NCBI GenBank assembly: GCA_037179385.1
Contig: CM074179.1
Span: 75,381,719-75,445,718 of the forward strand
Direction of reading: 5' to 3'
Source of the DNA: Holothuria scabra
Lineage: Eukaryota > Echinodermata > Holothuroidea > Aspidochirotida > Holothuriidae
DNA length: 64,000 nt
How positions within the stretch are numbered: position 1 is the first letter of the stretch; every line of letters starts with the position of its first letter. The notes under the pieces are model-generated. The model did no database searches and had not been told where the DNA came from. It saw only the letters and a program-made list of their open reading frames with translations. The translations under genes and the position numbers were made by a program. Shown one piece after another: positions 12,002-24,391 of this stretch.

Positions 12002-13300
12002 ATCACTGCTAAAGGAATGTCTTCCCCCAAAGTGCTAATCCATATCCTGCTTCTATATGCTTTTTCATCGTGGCTTCCGTACGTTCTTAAAAGGAAACAA
12101 ACAGAATAAAAGTGTTTCAATTTTTTTTTTTTTTAATTGCAAACAATACTATTTTTGTAGAAACAGAGCACTTAATTGCCAGTGTTTTTGAAAATGATCT
12201 CGTCTGGCTGAGCCATCAAAACCAATTTTCAATAATATGGTATCGGTTTCAGACAGTGAACAATGTATGTAGTCACGCAGTACCTGTGCACCAATGTTAA
12301 GAGAGTCAATGAACCGTAGTCTATGCTAACACTAAAATGCACAATCCTACACATGTTTTGCAAGGGTATTGTCTGCACAAGTCCATAGCTTCTTTCGGGA
12401 AACCAAAAGAGGATTAAACCAAGAAAATAGAAGGGAGAGAAAAATTAAGCATTTCTATAGATGGAAATGCAATTGCCACCGATTTGGTCCAGTTGCAATA
12501 TTGGTACAGTTCCTCTGGTGGTAATTCTTTATCCAGCTGCATACATTAGCAGATGACCTTCCATCGGTGATTAATTTAACCACACACACTGTCTCACAGG
12601 TTCAAGGAAATTTATCCAGACAATGATTATATCAAAATTATATCAATTAGAAAAATTTGGTCTAAACCAGCCTGGTCTAAACAATAAGTCCATGCTATAT
12701 TGGAACATCTATAATCTGTTTTCAATTAAAAAAAAAAAAATTGATAGTGCAAAGAGCTTTGTTGGTTTCAACCAGCTGGTAGCAATTGTTCTTTGCCTGT
12801 TAAAGTGGGAAGTACTTTGCATTGTATTGTTAACACATAAAGTAGGACTTGAGGGGGTCATTGAATCCGGGACACAATGACACAGTTCTTCTGTCCTTCT
12901 TCATCATCCTGGTTGGTTCTGTTTTGTGGACTTGAAAGAATATAGCAGATGCTGTCTCATGTTAACCTGTGACCTACTAATTTGCAAATTAGGTCAACGA
13001 ATTTTCGTGGAATCTTAAGAGAGGTTAGCTGCTAAATATACGTGCATGCATCTCAGCTATGTTGCACTTATTACATCCCTTAGGTTCAATGAGTTCTTTC
13101 ACGTGTGTAATGCCCTTGTATATCAGTACAAGGTTTCACAATTACATTACGAACTAATTTTGAAACCATTTGAAGTAGCTGTTTATGGTGTACCTTACCC
13201 AGTTTAACTTGGTCTTGGACTTCCTTTGGTCACCACCCATATAAAATTAATTGTGCAATGGTAGAAAATGGCAACAGTTTTTCTATTGTGTAACCAACTG
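12002..13300. other. No recognisable gene
   Basis: AT-rich, with T- and A-homopolymers near 12121 and 12730. No supported exon or element. Confidence 0.35.
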
Positions 13301-13436
13301 GAAAAGTTAGAATTTTATTACACCCGTCCTCCCCTTTTCAGCATGTAAGAAACTTAAAAAGGGCTTTGGCAGGCAATTTTGGTCTGTCAGGGGGCAGCCG
13401 CCCTCCTGACCATATGGTTGCTCTGCCGCTGTAAGG
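13300..13436 (-). mobile_element. hAT-like terminus, same family as 48850
   Basis: Read on the - strand from 13436 it begins CAGCGGCAGAGCAACCATAT, then GGTCAGGAGGGCGGCTGCCC and GACCAAAATTG. The order is the same as in the terminus starting at 48850 (CAGTGGCGGAGC...CATATGGTC...GACCAAAATCG). The other end is not identified. Confidence 0.5.
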
Positions 13437-13614
13437 GATGATTTGTCCTCCCAATCTTGGCAGAAATAGTAGGTTTGTTTACATGAGATAGCCAAAGAAA
13501 TAAATTATGCACTTTGGAGGGTACCGCTGCAACTTATTAAAATTTGGGCAACTTGACCTCAATTTAATTCTAAATTCTTCACAGGTGGAATACCTAGTGA
13601 CAAATAGGTTACAT

Positions 13615-14325
13615 TCTGCAAGAACAAAGGTCCTCAAGACAGAAGGTCGGCAAGACCCCAAATGTAAAGGGGTTAACAAGGCTGAAGGTTCGCCAGACCG
13701 AAAATCAAAAGGGGTTCCACAAGGATAAAGGTTCGCAGGACAAAAAAAAAATAGGGTCCAAAAGACCCAAAATGAGAAAAGGTTTGCGAGAAGGAAGCTC
13801 AGACATTTTAGTCTTTCGAGTCTTTTGGGAGCAAAAAAGTACCTTTGTGTAGGTATTATTAATAATCCTGAAAGGGACATTATTACTGGGGCAAATGTGT
13901 GTCATTGGTGCAAATAAGGGGACTGGCGGGGGACATGCCCCTCGCTCAGTATGTTTTGAAGGCCTTGATTTGAGAAGAAGAAAGATAATTTAAAAAAGGA
14001 AGAAAGCTTGCAAAAATTTTTGTTTTTAATTGTTTGAAGGGCAAAAGGGAACTCTCCTACAGGTTATTGTTAATGTGGGTCCAGGGGGCTAAGCCCCTGG
14101 AAGCTTTCAAACTCGCAGGCCTATCCTCATGTTTGGTCTTGCAAACCTTTTCTCATTTATTACTTTTCTGTCTCGCTATAATCTCCATTACCCTTTAGTC
14201 TCTTGAAGCCTTTTCACATTTTGGGTCTCAAAACCTTTTCTTACTCTTGGTCTTACGGACACTCTCTAACATAAATTTTCTTTCGCGTAATTTTTGGTCT
14301 CATGAACCTTCCATCTTGTAGGATG
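13615..14325. mobile_element. Foldback element built from inverted short tandem repeats
   Basis: The left arm (13615-13830) holds about seven degenerate ~25-30 bp units like AAGGTTTGCGAGACC followed by CAAAATGAGAA. The right arm (14105-14325) holds the same units in reverse orientation, for example TTGGTCTCATGAACCTTCC. The outer ends ATTCTGCAAGAACAAAGGT and ATCCTACAAGATGGAAGGT correspond as inverted repeats. A ~270 bp centre lacks the units. The 133-codon - strand frame over the left arm is explained by the repeats. Confidence 0.65.
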
Positions 14326-15536
14326 CTCCTGGTGAATAAACATGATGAAATGGTTACGGTAAAAAAATACACTTGATTTCCTTCCTTGCCCAATTACACA
14401 ATTTGATGATTGACAGACAGTAATACTCCATGCAAAGACATTTAATCCAAGTCAAGAAACCCTAGCCACAGTATACAGAGCATATAGAGGGGGTTTTGAT
14501 TACAATCCTGCCCAAAGAACTGTGTAATTTTTTGCAACCTAAGTGGACTAGAAGCTCGGTGAAGTGGTAATAATAGACCTCCAGCTTAGGGTTTGGAAAC
14601 TTGATATACCTCAGTTGAACAATAGATTACTGAGGTTAGAAAATCAACTTTTTTACCGCAATCGAAACAGCATGAAAGGTGGCCACTTTCATATTTACAA
14701 GTTCTATAGGGCTTATCCACCTATGTCACTGCATTGCGCATCTCTCTGTTTCTCCATCCAGGCATCCATTTTACAATTGTTACTAAGGTCCTGTTTTGTG
14801 CGTGTTACGGAAACACAACAACTGTCTTTGATCATTTTCATGCACTGATGTCACATGCCAATCTTTATACTGGCTTGCACCTACCTATAACCCTTATGCC
14901 ACTCACATAGAAGCACCTTTTAAAGAATCATTTTTTGCGTACCATTGCAGTGTCCTTAGTTTTTATTCAGTACATAGATATCATGCTAGTTGGCACTCAC
15001 GTACCTCTGCAATGAGCACTGTATCTTATCATTTCTAATGCTGTACACATTGCTATCTCACATAAGCTCGTCTGTGGTTTCCTTTCAATATAAACAGTCT
15101 ACCTGGAACAAAACTCTAGTCATTGATTCAGGAAATGTCTTGGAAATTGCACAAGGAAATGCATAAGGGTATTTACTTTCGAACAACATAGACTCTCATA
15201 TATTTCATCATATGTTTTGCTACAATGTTCTAATCATCATATGAACTGCTAACCTCATTAAAATTACAACACAGGGAAGTATACAAGAATCCAACCTATT
15301 TTTAACTTCGGGAATTCAGCGAACATTCCTTTTATTTGTAAACCAAGTCATCATGGTAACAATCATGACAGGCTTACAGCCATATTGATTTCAAGTTAGG
15401 TAGCAAATGTTTTGAAATGTTTGCTCTCTTAGTTTCCCATGTGTTACTTTATTTTTCTTATCTCCTTTGCAAACACCCTGAGCCCAGAAATGTATCTCTT
15501 CTGCGAATACATCATGCTCATTGAACTGAAAGAGTC
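14326..15536. other. No recognisable gene
   Basis: Unique-looking DNA. Several frames exist but none has splice sites or recognisable protein features. Confidence 0.35.
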
Positions 15537-16258
<722 letters not shown>

Positions 16259-16549
16259 ACAGTTCTTATAAAGCGCAAAACACACTGAAGTCCCTTTGCG
16301 CTGAGAAAAGAAAAGATGAAAGTCATATTTGTAACACTTTTTCCTAAGTAGAGACTAACTGCATTTAGTCAGTTAAGATTTTTGGCTCTCTTTTTAACCT
16401 ACTGGTTTAAGTTAAGCTGGCTGTGATCTTTATTCCATATGTGGCTCACTGGCTGGTTTTTGCACTTCCATTTCTTATAATGCACCAAACACAACCTGTA
16501 CCATTTTTGGTTTCGATGAAAAGAGAAACCTATGCATTCATGATGGCCT

Positions 16550-16607
16550 GTGTGTGTATGTATGTGTGTATGTGCGTGTGTATGTACGTGTGTATGTGTG
16601 TGTGTTT
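16550..16607 (+). repeat. TGTGTATG-type microsatellite
   Basis: An alternating GT tract with TATG interruptions that ends directly at the start of the larger tandem array at 16619. Confidence 0.9.
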
Positions 16608-16618
16608 TTGTGACACTT

Positions 16619-17557
16619 TGCTTGTTTACACGATATCTTGAGAAGGGAAGATCGGACAGTTCTCAAACTTGGTACACAGATACTCTATACTAAGTGGAAG
16701 AACCCTATTTATTTTAGCTTAGGTCAAAGGTCATCTGGGGTCACAGGGGGTCAAAAACCGAAATCCTTGTTTACACAATATCTCAAGATAGGAAACTTGG
16801 ATTAATTTCAAACTTGATATGTAGATGCGCTATGATTTAAGGAAGAACCCTATTGATTTTGGTGGAGATCAAAGGTCATTTGGGGTCACATGGGGTCAAA
16901 CCCCGAAATCCTTGTTTAGACGATATCTCATGGTAGGAAATTTGGATTCATTTCAAACTTGATACGTTGATGCGTTATGATGTAAGGAAGAACCCAATCA
17001 ATTTTGGTAGAGGTCAAAGGTCATTTGGGGTCACATGGGGTCAAACCCCGAAATCCTTGTTTACATGATACATCATGGTAGAAAACTTGGATTCATTTCA
17101 AACTTGTTACTGTATGTTGATGCATTATGATGTGAGAAAGAACCCTATTGATTTTGGTGGAGGTCAAAGGTCATTTGGGGTCACATGGGGTTAAAACCTG
17201 AAATCCTTGTTTACGCAATATCTCAAGGTAGGAAACGTGGATTCATTTCAAACTTGATATGTTGATGCATTATGATGTGAGGAAGAACCCAATCAATTTT
17301 GGTAGAGGTCAAAGGTCATTTGGGGTCACTTGGGGTCAAGCCCGAAATCCTTGTTTACATGATACATCATGGTAGGAAACTTGGATTCATTTCAAACTTG
17401 CTATGTTGATGCATTATGATGTGAGGAAGAACCCTATTGATTTTGGTGGAGGTCAAAGGTCATTTGGGGTCACATCGGGACAAATCCTGAAAAACTTTTT
17501 AACACAATATCTCAAGATAGAAAACTTGGATTAATTTCAAACTTGATATGTAGATAG
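16619..17557 (+). repeat. ~147 bp tandem array with DR1-type AGGTCA sites, ~6.4 copies
   Basis: Six full units and a partial one. Units start at about 16619, 16765, 16911, 17055, 17205, 17349 and 17495 with CCTTGTTTACACRATATCTC. They continue through GGAAACTTGGATTCATTTCA, GATGCATTATGATG, GAAGAACCCTATTGATTTTG and AGGTCAAAGGTCATTTGGGG. Five units hold the exact 13-mer AGGTCAAAGGTCA and one has AGATCAAAGGTCA. The following TCATTTGGGGTCAC adds a further half-site-like GGGTCA/GGGGTCA. No protein frame is preserved. Confidence 0.92.
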
Positions 17558-17970
17558 GTTGGAAAGTGGGCCGTTAAACTCCAGCTAAGCTAAGTGCAAC
17601 CCGAGACAACTGTATTTGATTAGTAATAGTCAAAAGAAAGTGCCATGATTGCTTTGTATATGGAAGTTACCTGTTCAGTTATTGGAAAACCTGCCCTGTT
17701 AAACAGCATTTTTTGTGAGATATCTTAGTACTCTAATGGGGAATAACTAATTGGCATGTAAATGCAACCATGTATGGAAATATGTTTTGTAGGAAGGTAA
17801 CGCATGTGATAAATTAAGCTATTAATAGTCAGTTGTCTATTCAATATTGGCACAATTGTGTTAATAATTTCAAAATATTTTCCACACATTCATTTAAAAT
17901 GCATTATTTTAGATAAACAACAAAAGCAAATAAAAAGGAAATGTTTTGCAAACCTTCCTGGGGGGGGGGG
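17558..17970. other. No recognisable gene; G-homopolymer at right edge
   Basis: Unique AT-rich DNA ending in a G run (about 17960-17972) that abuts the hAT-like insertion. Confidence 0.4.
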
Positions 17971-17978
17971 GGAGAGAG

Positions 17979-19945
17979 CAGTGGCGTAGCTACTGGGGGG
18001 GGCAGGGGGGGCAAGTTGCCCCCCCTGGAAAAATTTTTGGGGAAATTTGATGAAAATGGGGAAATTTGATGAATCTTCTTATTATTACAAAAATTGCTCA
18101 AAATTTTTGTTAGAATAAGAAATTGTGAGACATTTTTCATACATAATTCGTATTTTCATGCAACAAATTAACTCGGATTTCGTCAGTGTCGCATGAACCG
18201 GCCCAATTCGCGTTCCACAGAAATGTCCTCGCCGCATCGCAGATTGAATGTTCTCTTGTGCTTGTATTCACACGGGGGTTATGATCAGTGCATTTCAGTG
18301 CACAGGAAGCTGTTATTCAGGTGATTCTTTGGGAATTCAGTAAAAGGATATGAAAACTGACAAGTCACTACCGTAGACCCCCGAGGTTGTTATGTTCTTC
18401 TACAAGCTAGCAGTAGCTGTACGATTTTACTCTGTGTAAATAACGATGGATGGGGCTGAAACAATCCATGGCCAACGATAAACTTAAAGTTAATCTAGAA
18501 ATTAGAATTAACAGGATCCGTTGGCACACTTAGATTTTGTTACTTAGCCTAATCCTTGGAGGCTTACAAGCTAGTTCGGGAAAATAGCTTTCTGCTCACT
18601 TTGAGTGTAACAATAAATGGACAATGAATACCTTGTAGCCTTCTACACTTAACAGACTGCTTTTCTAACAGGATATCCTGTGTGATCGAGCCTCTATTAG
18701 GCCTCCTTAGTGGCGTGCAAAGGGGAGACCATTGGGCCATGCCCCCCCTCACAGATGCCATTTTTTCTTTGTTCTTAAGAATACGTAGTCTAACTTTATT
18801 AACACAGATTTTACTTCAAAAGATAGCATATGTGGCACCAGATTGCTTATAAGGACGCCCAATTTTCAAAAATTTTCAAAGGGGAAGGATTGTCCCTGCA
18901 AGGTCTTTCAGTGATGCCAATTTTTTTTTAATTCCTACAAATAGACCTAGGCAAATTCTGTCAAATTCCAATTTTACTTTAAAAGGTAGACTCTGTTTCC
19001 CACTGGTGGCATCGATAAAAAAAAGACTACATGTTTAGATTCACTTTACAAGCATAAATACGCTATTTTGACCATCTGAGGGGTCTCATTTTTCGAAATT
19101 TTCTGTACGCTCTGCGCCAACCAATGGTGGCGCTTCGCTCGGTCTTTTGGGCAAAATTACATTTTGGGGGTAAAATTAGCTCTTAACTCTCTGATCACTT
19201 TGCAGTTTGCGAACATATTTTGAAGTGAGCATTTTATTGCAAACGACAAAAGAAGAAAAAGACTGGCTAGATTCTTCGTATCAGCCTGGAAAATGCTATT
19301 TCCGGCCATCTAAGGGGTCTGATTTTTCCAAATTTTCTTTATGCTCCGCGCCAACCAATGGTGGCACTCCGCTTAGATAATCTTTATGACAAAATAACAT
19401 TTTTGGCCAAGAAAAACCACAAATACTGATCAATGCTCTTTTATTTTGCTCCTAAAAGTGTGCAAATTTAATGACAAGTTTTGCTTCGTAGGGTAGCATA
19501 AATGGCATAAGGAAATGCATGTCAAGACACAAAAGTTTCAGTTTTATCCTCATGAACCACCACGATTCAACTTTTAACACTGTTCCTGTCAAAGTCGAAA
19601 ACCTTGCACAATTTTGCATCTAGGCTCCTTGAAAACGTCAAAAAATTTCCGGACACCCCTCCCCTTAGACCATACTGCATGCCCCTCCCCTTCAGAGAAA
19701 TCCTGCCTAAGTACATACAAATAAACCAGATATTGTGTACCAAAATAATATACTTTGTTATTTCCGATTGCTCTATGTTTTACTTTAAGATTGAAATGCA
19801 GGTAATATTACAAAATGACATGGTAATGTTGTTATGCTTGTAAGTTTGCATATTTTATATGAAATACATACACATTGACCGGGAAAAGTTTTGGGGAAAT
19901 TTCATACCTTTGCCCCCCCTGGAAAAAATCCTAGCTACGCCACTG
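17979..19945. mobile_element. hAT-like non-autonomous DNA transposon, 1,967 bp, complete
   Basis: Ends are CAGTGGCGTAGCTA (left) and TAGCTACGCCACTG (right). The inverted similarity extends inward: TGCCCCCCCTGGAAAAA near both ends and TTTGGGGAAATTTGATG / GGGGAAATTTCAT. Both flanks carry the identical 8 bp GGAGAGAG (17971-17978 and 19946-19953), the length expected of hAT transposition. There is no frame long enough for a hAT transposase, so it is non-autonomous or internally replaced. Its interior holds a duplicated segment at 19075-19150 and 19310-19390. Confidence 0.9.
19075..19390. repeat. Internal duplication within the hAT-like element
   Basis: Two related blocks share the order GAGGGGTCTCATTTTTCGAA / AAGGGGTCTGATTTTTCCAA, then AATTTTCTGTACGCTC / AATTTTCTTTATGCTC and GCGCCAACCAATGGTGGC. 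The same module appears, reversed, at the left edge of the window. Confidence 0.75.
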
Positions 19946-19953
19946 GGAGAGAG

Positions 19954-20974
19954 GTGGGGTTGAATTATAAAGGAATTTTCAATTGATGGACTGCAAGGTT
20001 TGGCAGATGTTTGTCATAAGGAGGGGGTCTAAGATTAAAAGGACTTCTTCACTTTGGATAGTTTTTGCTTTTGGAAGAGGAGAAGATGCAAAATGGTGCT
20101 GTGCTGTATTTGGTATCTGACACGTTTTTTGAGCATGCATGATGGCTAAAGGATTGATGGGAGGGGTCTACCACTGCCTCCCATTCTCTGTATTTCTTAA
20201 ATATATCACAATAATCCCATTTTCTTAGGGTTAGTTCCCCCTCCCTAATTTTTAAGATCCCTTTTCTATTCAGGACAAAAAATAAGAAATAGGGAAAAAA
20301 TGTAACAGCTCCTTTGCTTTATGTTTTCTTGAAGTCCTACATCCTATTCATGATTGTAAATGTTTATTTTTTGATTTTCTTCCCTTAAAGTGCCTTGTTC
20401 ATGAAAATTACATTGCTGAATTCTCTGGTTTTGTTTATTCTCCCCCTTTTTCACTTTCTTATTGTTATTTAGGTCCTATATTTTATTTTATTTTCACAAA
20501 CTGAAACTCCTTTATCAACATTAAATTCTGTTCTTAATTCAGAATTAGCTGCGTACACAAAATCTGCTGACCTTTTAACTGTTGTACTCTTTTTTTGTTT
20601 TTGTTTTCTTTGGTACATTACTCGGCACTGTCAACTACATGCTACTGGGTGACTCATATTTCTTCTCTCAGTCATCCACATGTTTCTTTTTAGTATCATA
20701 AGGCATGATGGGAAAAAATAGCTTCACAGCTATTTATCCAATGATACTGTTTCATTTCCTTTGTCATTTAAGTTAATTCATAAAGGTTAGGACTACTTTG
20801 TTACTAGAATGAGTCATGCGTTAAAGTATTTCACTTTCACATTGCTTTAAAGAATGCCTTATTCTATCTATCCTGCATCGTGCAAATAATTTTAAATGTT
20901 TCTCCTATGGCTTTGACATGCAGTGTAAGTCATGGTCAATTTTTCCTCTTCCAAAATATTATCAGTTTTCCACA
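19954..20974. other. No supported gene
   Basis: A good pyrimidine tract and TTATTTAG at about 20455-20470 precede about 60 open codons with a hydrophobic patch. There is no convincing donor and no partner exon, so I do not call it. Confidence 0.35.
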
Positions 20975-21595
20975 AACTGTGACATTGCTTCTTAAAAATG
21001 CAACAAAGACACCTCAGTAGCTAGATCAAAGGCAGTTTGGGGTTAACCTGGGATCTGTATTTGTTACATGAGCTGTGTTTCAGAGCACACGTAAAGAGCA
21101 GCTAAACATCACAGTTTTCTTCTTATTTCTCTTCAAAGTATCTTTCATCACATCTTTAGACTTCAATATTGCATATTCGGGGTAAACCAAGCAGTAAATT
21201 GCACATTTGAAGAGGAAAAATGTTGTCCCATGACTCTAAACAGCCAATCATGAAACAGCACAGTCTACTACACTAATTCAAGTTGAGGTGACTGCTCTTG
21301 CCCTTTAAGTGTCTAAAATAGGCCTCCACTTGAAAAAAAAAATAAATAAAATAGGCCTCCACTGTGTTCACACTTCATGAAAAGCAATTAACACATGCTT
21401 GACTGGCCTGTTAGCTAACCCCAAATGTTATGGAACTTTTTGGGTATTTTGATATATTTGGTACTGTCATTCAATTAATCAGATTTGTGTGAGACCTGAC
21501 TATGTATCAAGTGTGTATGTCAGTGTGCTCCATTTCCAGGCAGAGAAGGATGCTTCAAAAAGTAAGATGGACAGAGTTCATCACAGTTTTTGGTT
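20975..21595 (+). mobile_element. R5 dispersed repeat, copy 1, with nested R3
   Basis: Matches copies at 24392, 25487 and 43228 through ACATTGCTTCTT, GATCAAAGGCAGTTTGGGG, GTTACATGAGCTGTG, AAAAGCAATTAACACATGCT, TTAGCTAACCCCAAATGTTA and a CAGAGAAGGATG-CAAAAAGTAAG tail. It is interrupted by an R3 element at 21091-21308 and followed by a local duplication of AAAATAGGCCTCCACT. Confidence 0.75.
21091..21308 (-). mobile_element. R3 TTAA MITE nested in R5
   Basis: Right end GGTGACTGCTCTTGCCCTTTAA is the inverse of the R3 start TTAAAGGGCAAGAGCAGTC. The left end is GTAAAGAGCAGC. The interior keeps CTTATTTCTCTTCAAAGTAT and CCAATCATGAAACAGCACAG. R5 sequence resumes on the other side, so R3 is the younger insertion. 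Confidence 0.75.
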
Positions 21596-21679
21596 TCCCG
21601 AAATTGAATACCTATGGTACAGTATGTTTAATCATGCAGGCCTAACCAGTTAAAACCAGTGTTGTGTTTTGTATTTTAG

Positions 21680-21940
21680 AGCTATCGTTTACTCGGTTTC
21701 ATTGAAGCTATTGATGTTAACATGTTAGTACTGAGGTACTTCGCTTCACTGAAGAAGTTGAAAATATATTTTTCACTGTCTGAAGTCAATACCATTTCAT
21801 TGATTGAAATTGGTTTTGATAATTCAAGCCAGGCAAGATCATTTTTAATGTGGAAAATTGAACTTTCTACTCAGACAAAATTACATTGTCAGTGGGAGTT
21901 AAAAGCCACAGAAAGATATCTTCTGTTTGTCTGGTATTGA
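21680..21940 (+). CDS. Doubtful exon of an unrecognised protein
   Basis: A T-rich tract ending GTATTTTAG precedes a frame open for 86 codons that starts SYRLLGFIEAIDVNMLVLRY. The first ~30 residues look protein-like. The remainder is AT-rich and may be chance. The only usable donors inside it (GTACTG near 21728, GTGGGA near 21894) are weak, and no partner exon fits convincingly. The end given is the stop codon. Frames of this length occur elsewhere here by chance, so the call is weak. Confidence 0.15.
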   Translation, partial: SYRLLGFIEAIDVNMLVLRYFASLKKLKIYFSLSEVNTISLIEIGFDNSSQARSFLMWKIELSTQTKLHCQWELKATERYLLFVWY

Positions 21941-22750
21941 AGTTTACATTAATAACTTTTTTACTCCATATTTTTTAAACTTGAAGGATTTCCACTTCTG
22001 CTGGGAAAAATATTTTTACCTCCTTTGGAATATATCTATAGGAAGACGAAGCAGGGGGGCACTCACCCTTAACTCGGGCAAAAAAGTTGGTATATTCGGT
22101 GATTTGGGCAAAACATGATAAAAACAGTGACATATTTCAGGTGAAAAATGCTCTTGACCCCTCATAGAAAATAGCCCCCGTACGTCCATGAATTTATTTA
22201 ACCTTACCTAGATCCCTTTAACAATATAGGTATCTTTCAAGTTTTAAAGATTTAGGACACACAGAAGCCTGCAGAAAAAAGGGGTAGTTTGGAAAACACA
22301 TTCCTTTAGCTTGTTTAGTTGTTTGGGAAACATTTCACAATTCACTTTTGATTAGCATTCTGTCTTTGTAATGAGGAGTGGTTGGATTTGGTTGCCAATG
22401 CTGGGGTTATCTTACTCCATACCTCATCACAGTGATTGGACAGGCCCTTGGAAAATGTCCTTGGGGTCCCTGATTGTCCATTATCCATGGGCCCTTATGC
22501 CACTGCACCGTAAAGTGTAATTGTCTTTAACTTGAAAGGACTAATGCAATCATAATTACAAAGTGAGCAGAAAAATTGAAAATAAGACTTGCCTACTTTG
22601 TCATTTTAAAAACTCATTTTTTTGGGGGAGTGTTGTAATGTTTAAACAAATCAAGCAAAATGTAAAAAAGTTTTATAATGCTAAGTTAAAAATTGTCATC
22701 TTGGTCATTTTGTAGCAGCTTAAAGTGCATATTTTCTTTTCTCCTTTTAG

Positions 22751-22858
22751 GAATAACAGAATGGATGGTTGCCAGGCAACATACTTCCATCATATCACCC
22801 ATGGGAAACTTCACCTTTCCTTGTACCTCTTTCGTTTATCAATTAAACAGTTTTTTTC
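22751..22858 (+). CDS. Doubtful exon with a strong acceptor
   Basis: TTTTCTTTTCTCCTTTTAG is one of the best acceptors in the window. Two frames are open behind it. One, entered after two bases, begins ITEWMVARQHTSIISPMGNF; the other begins NNRMDGCQATYFHHITHGKL. No strong donor follows; GTAGCT at 22860 is the nearest. It could precede the exon at 23054, but the phase cannot be fixed. Confidence 0.22.
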
Positions 22859-23053
22859 TGTAGCTCTCACATGCAATCGTTCATGGCACCCACCTTAAAT
22901 ATTAACACTCCTACTCAACTTCCTGTTATGGTTCTAATATATACATCTACTTGTAATCATCTGTAGACCCTGGAAGTAAAGTTGTTGGTAATTATTTCAG
23001 TATGAAATGAATTGCCATGGTCAAAAATTTCCCTTACTCTTTCTTCACAACAG

Positions 23054-23153
23054 CACACAAAAGGGAAGCCATACCTTGGAGGAAGCCTCAGGATTGAAGA
23101 CAGAGGGAGAAGGAACTCTCAGAAATCGTTGCTTAGCTTGGGGACTGGGAACG
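23054..23153 (+). CDS. Candidate internal exon, unrecognised gene (exon a)
   Basis: Acceptor TTACTCTTTCTTCACAACAG, then 33 codons and one base, then the donor GTAATT. The frame that starts directly at the acceptor contains KPYLGGSLRIEDRGRRNSQK and then SLLSLGTGN. It is basic and serine-rich, with an R-R-N-S site of the kind basophilic kinases use. It leaves in phase 1 with a G, which joins GA at 36296 to make a glycine codon and keeps the frame open. A second frame is also open, so the reading frame is inferred mainly from this junction. I do not recognise the protein. Confidence 0.5.
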
Positions 23154-23499
23154 GTAATTTTCTTAATTTTTTTTTTCTATGTAGTTAAATCATTAAATTT
23201 CAAGTAAAATAATATAGGAATTAAAAAAAAAAAAAAAAAAAAACACATTGAAATGGAATTTTGAGTTTGCAGAATTTACATAAAAGATATACTGATTTTA
23301 CGATCATCACCCCATATACATTTTTGGTCAGTTGGTATTTAAATTTTCAATCGACTGATTTGAATGAATGACGCTCTTTGAATGAAATCAAATTTTGAAA
23401 ATTCAAAAGATGGATAGTAGCTCCCATTTAACATGACCAGGAGAAGCATTAATCTGGTTGCACATTAGGGACACTGTATGCTCACACCAGGGTGCTCTC

Positions 23500-23785
23500 T
23501 TAAAGACAATATTCAAAACCCCAGACAATTCCAGTTCTCCTAACCTTAATAACTTACCTCTAGCCCCACCCAAAACTGTTTAAACCTCACCCTCATTCAG
23601 ACACAATTGTCGCAGGGTATACCCTTCCCTTGGTGAGCATGGTCCTACTGTAGTCAGAGCACTTTCAGTTCAGGCTGTGTTTTATGACCACTTTTTTTAA
23701 TTTGATGTCAATTAAAAAAGACAATTGAATTTCTGTATACTTCTACTAAGATTTGAAATTTTGGGTGATGATTGATTGCCTTTAA
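23500..23785 (+). mobile_element. R1 MITE, diverged
   Basis: From TTAAAGACAATATTCAAAAC to GGTGATGATTGATTGCCTTTAA. It retains CCAGTTCTCCTAACCTTAA, AGCCCCACCCAAAACTGTTT and CAGACACAATT. It is most like the nested copy at 11336, sharing the GATTGATTGCCTTTAA end, which suggests a subfamily. Confidence 0.75.
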
Positions 23786-24391
23786 GAATTAAGTTTACTT
23801 CTGTATCTGTCAAAGGAGATAAAAACAGTTGTGGGGAGGGAGGGGGAAGGGGGCAGGGAGGGTCTAAGAAAGACTCATTGTAAGAATTGCTACTGTCTGG
23901 AATGAGAGATTTACCAGTATCACTTGGTGAAGCAAAAGTACACATGGGAGAAACCTCCCCTTAGCTCATTTGAAAAATTTGAAGTACCCAAGCAGAAAAA
24001 AAAGATAAATCCTGACATCCACCACTGCTTTTGTGTTCAGTGTCACCAAAGAATACAACCACAATGTCCCTAGTGAGCCAGTCACTGGACATTTCCTGAG
24101 TAGCTTTGTGGATCAATGCACAGACACATTACTCCATTGAACTTGGCTTAATCCATCTTTCCTGCCATGTGCCTGCTATGACAGTTACCAAATTTGAAAA
24201 GTATCTAAGGGGCTTTTCCCAGCATGCACCTTATATACAGTAAATAATGGGAAGCCAGTATTTGGAATTTAATGTAGCACCTGAATGACCTGCTTAGATA
24301 TCCTCAATTTTCTGCAATACTCAGAAACACGTGAGGAGAAAGTTGGGCATGGGCCTCCCAATATTTTTGGAGTTTGTGCCCGTGCCCTGAC

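Noticed and set aside
13479..13880. 133-codon frame on the - strand
   Set aside because: It lies over inverted short tandem repeats of a foldback element, and its composition follows the repeat.
20470..20650. Open frame with a hydrophobic stretch after a good acceptor
   Set aside because: AT-rich composition, no donor and no partner exon. Frames of this length occur by chance here.
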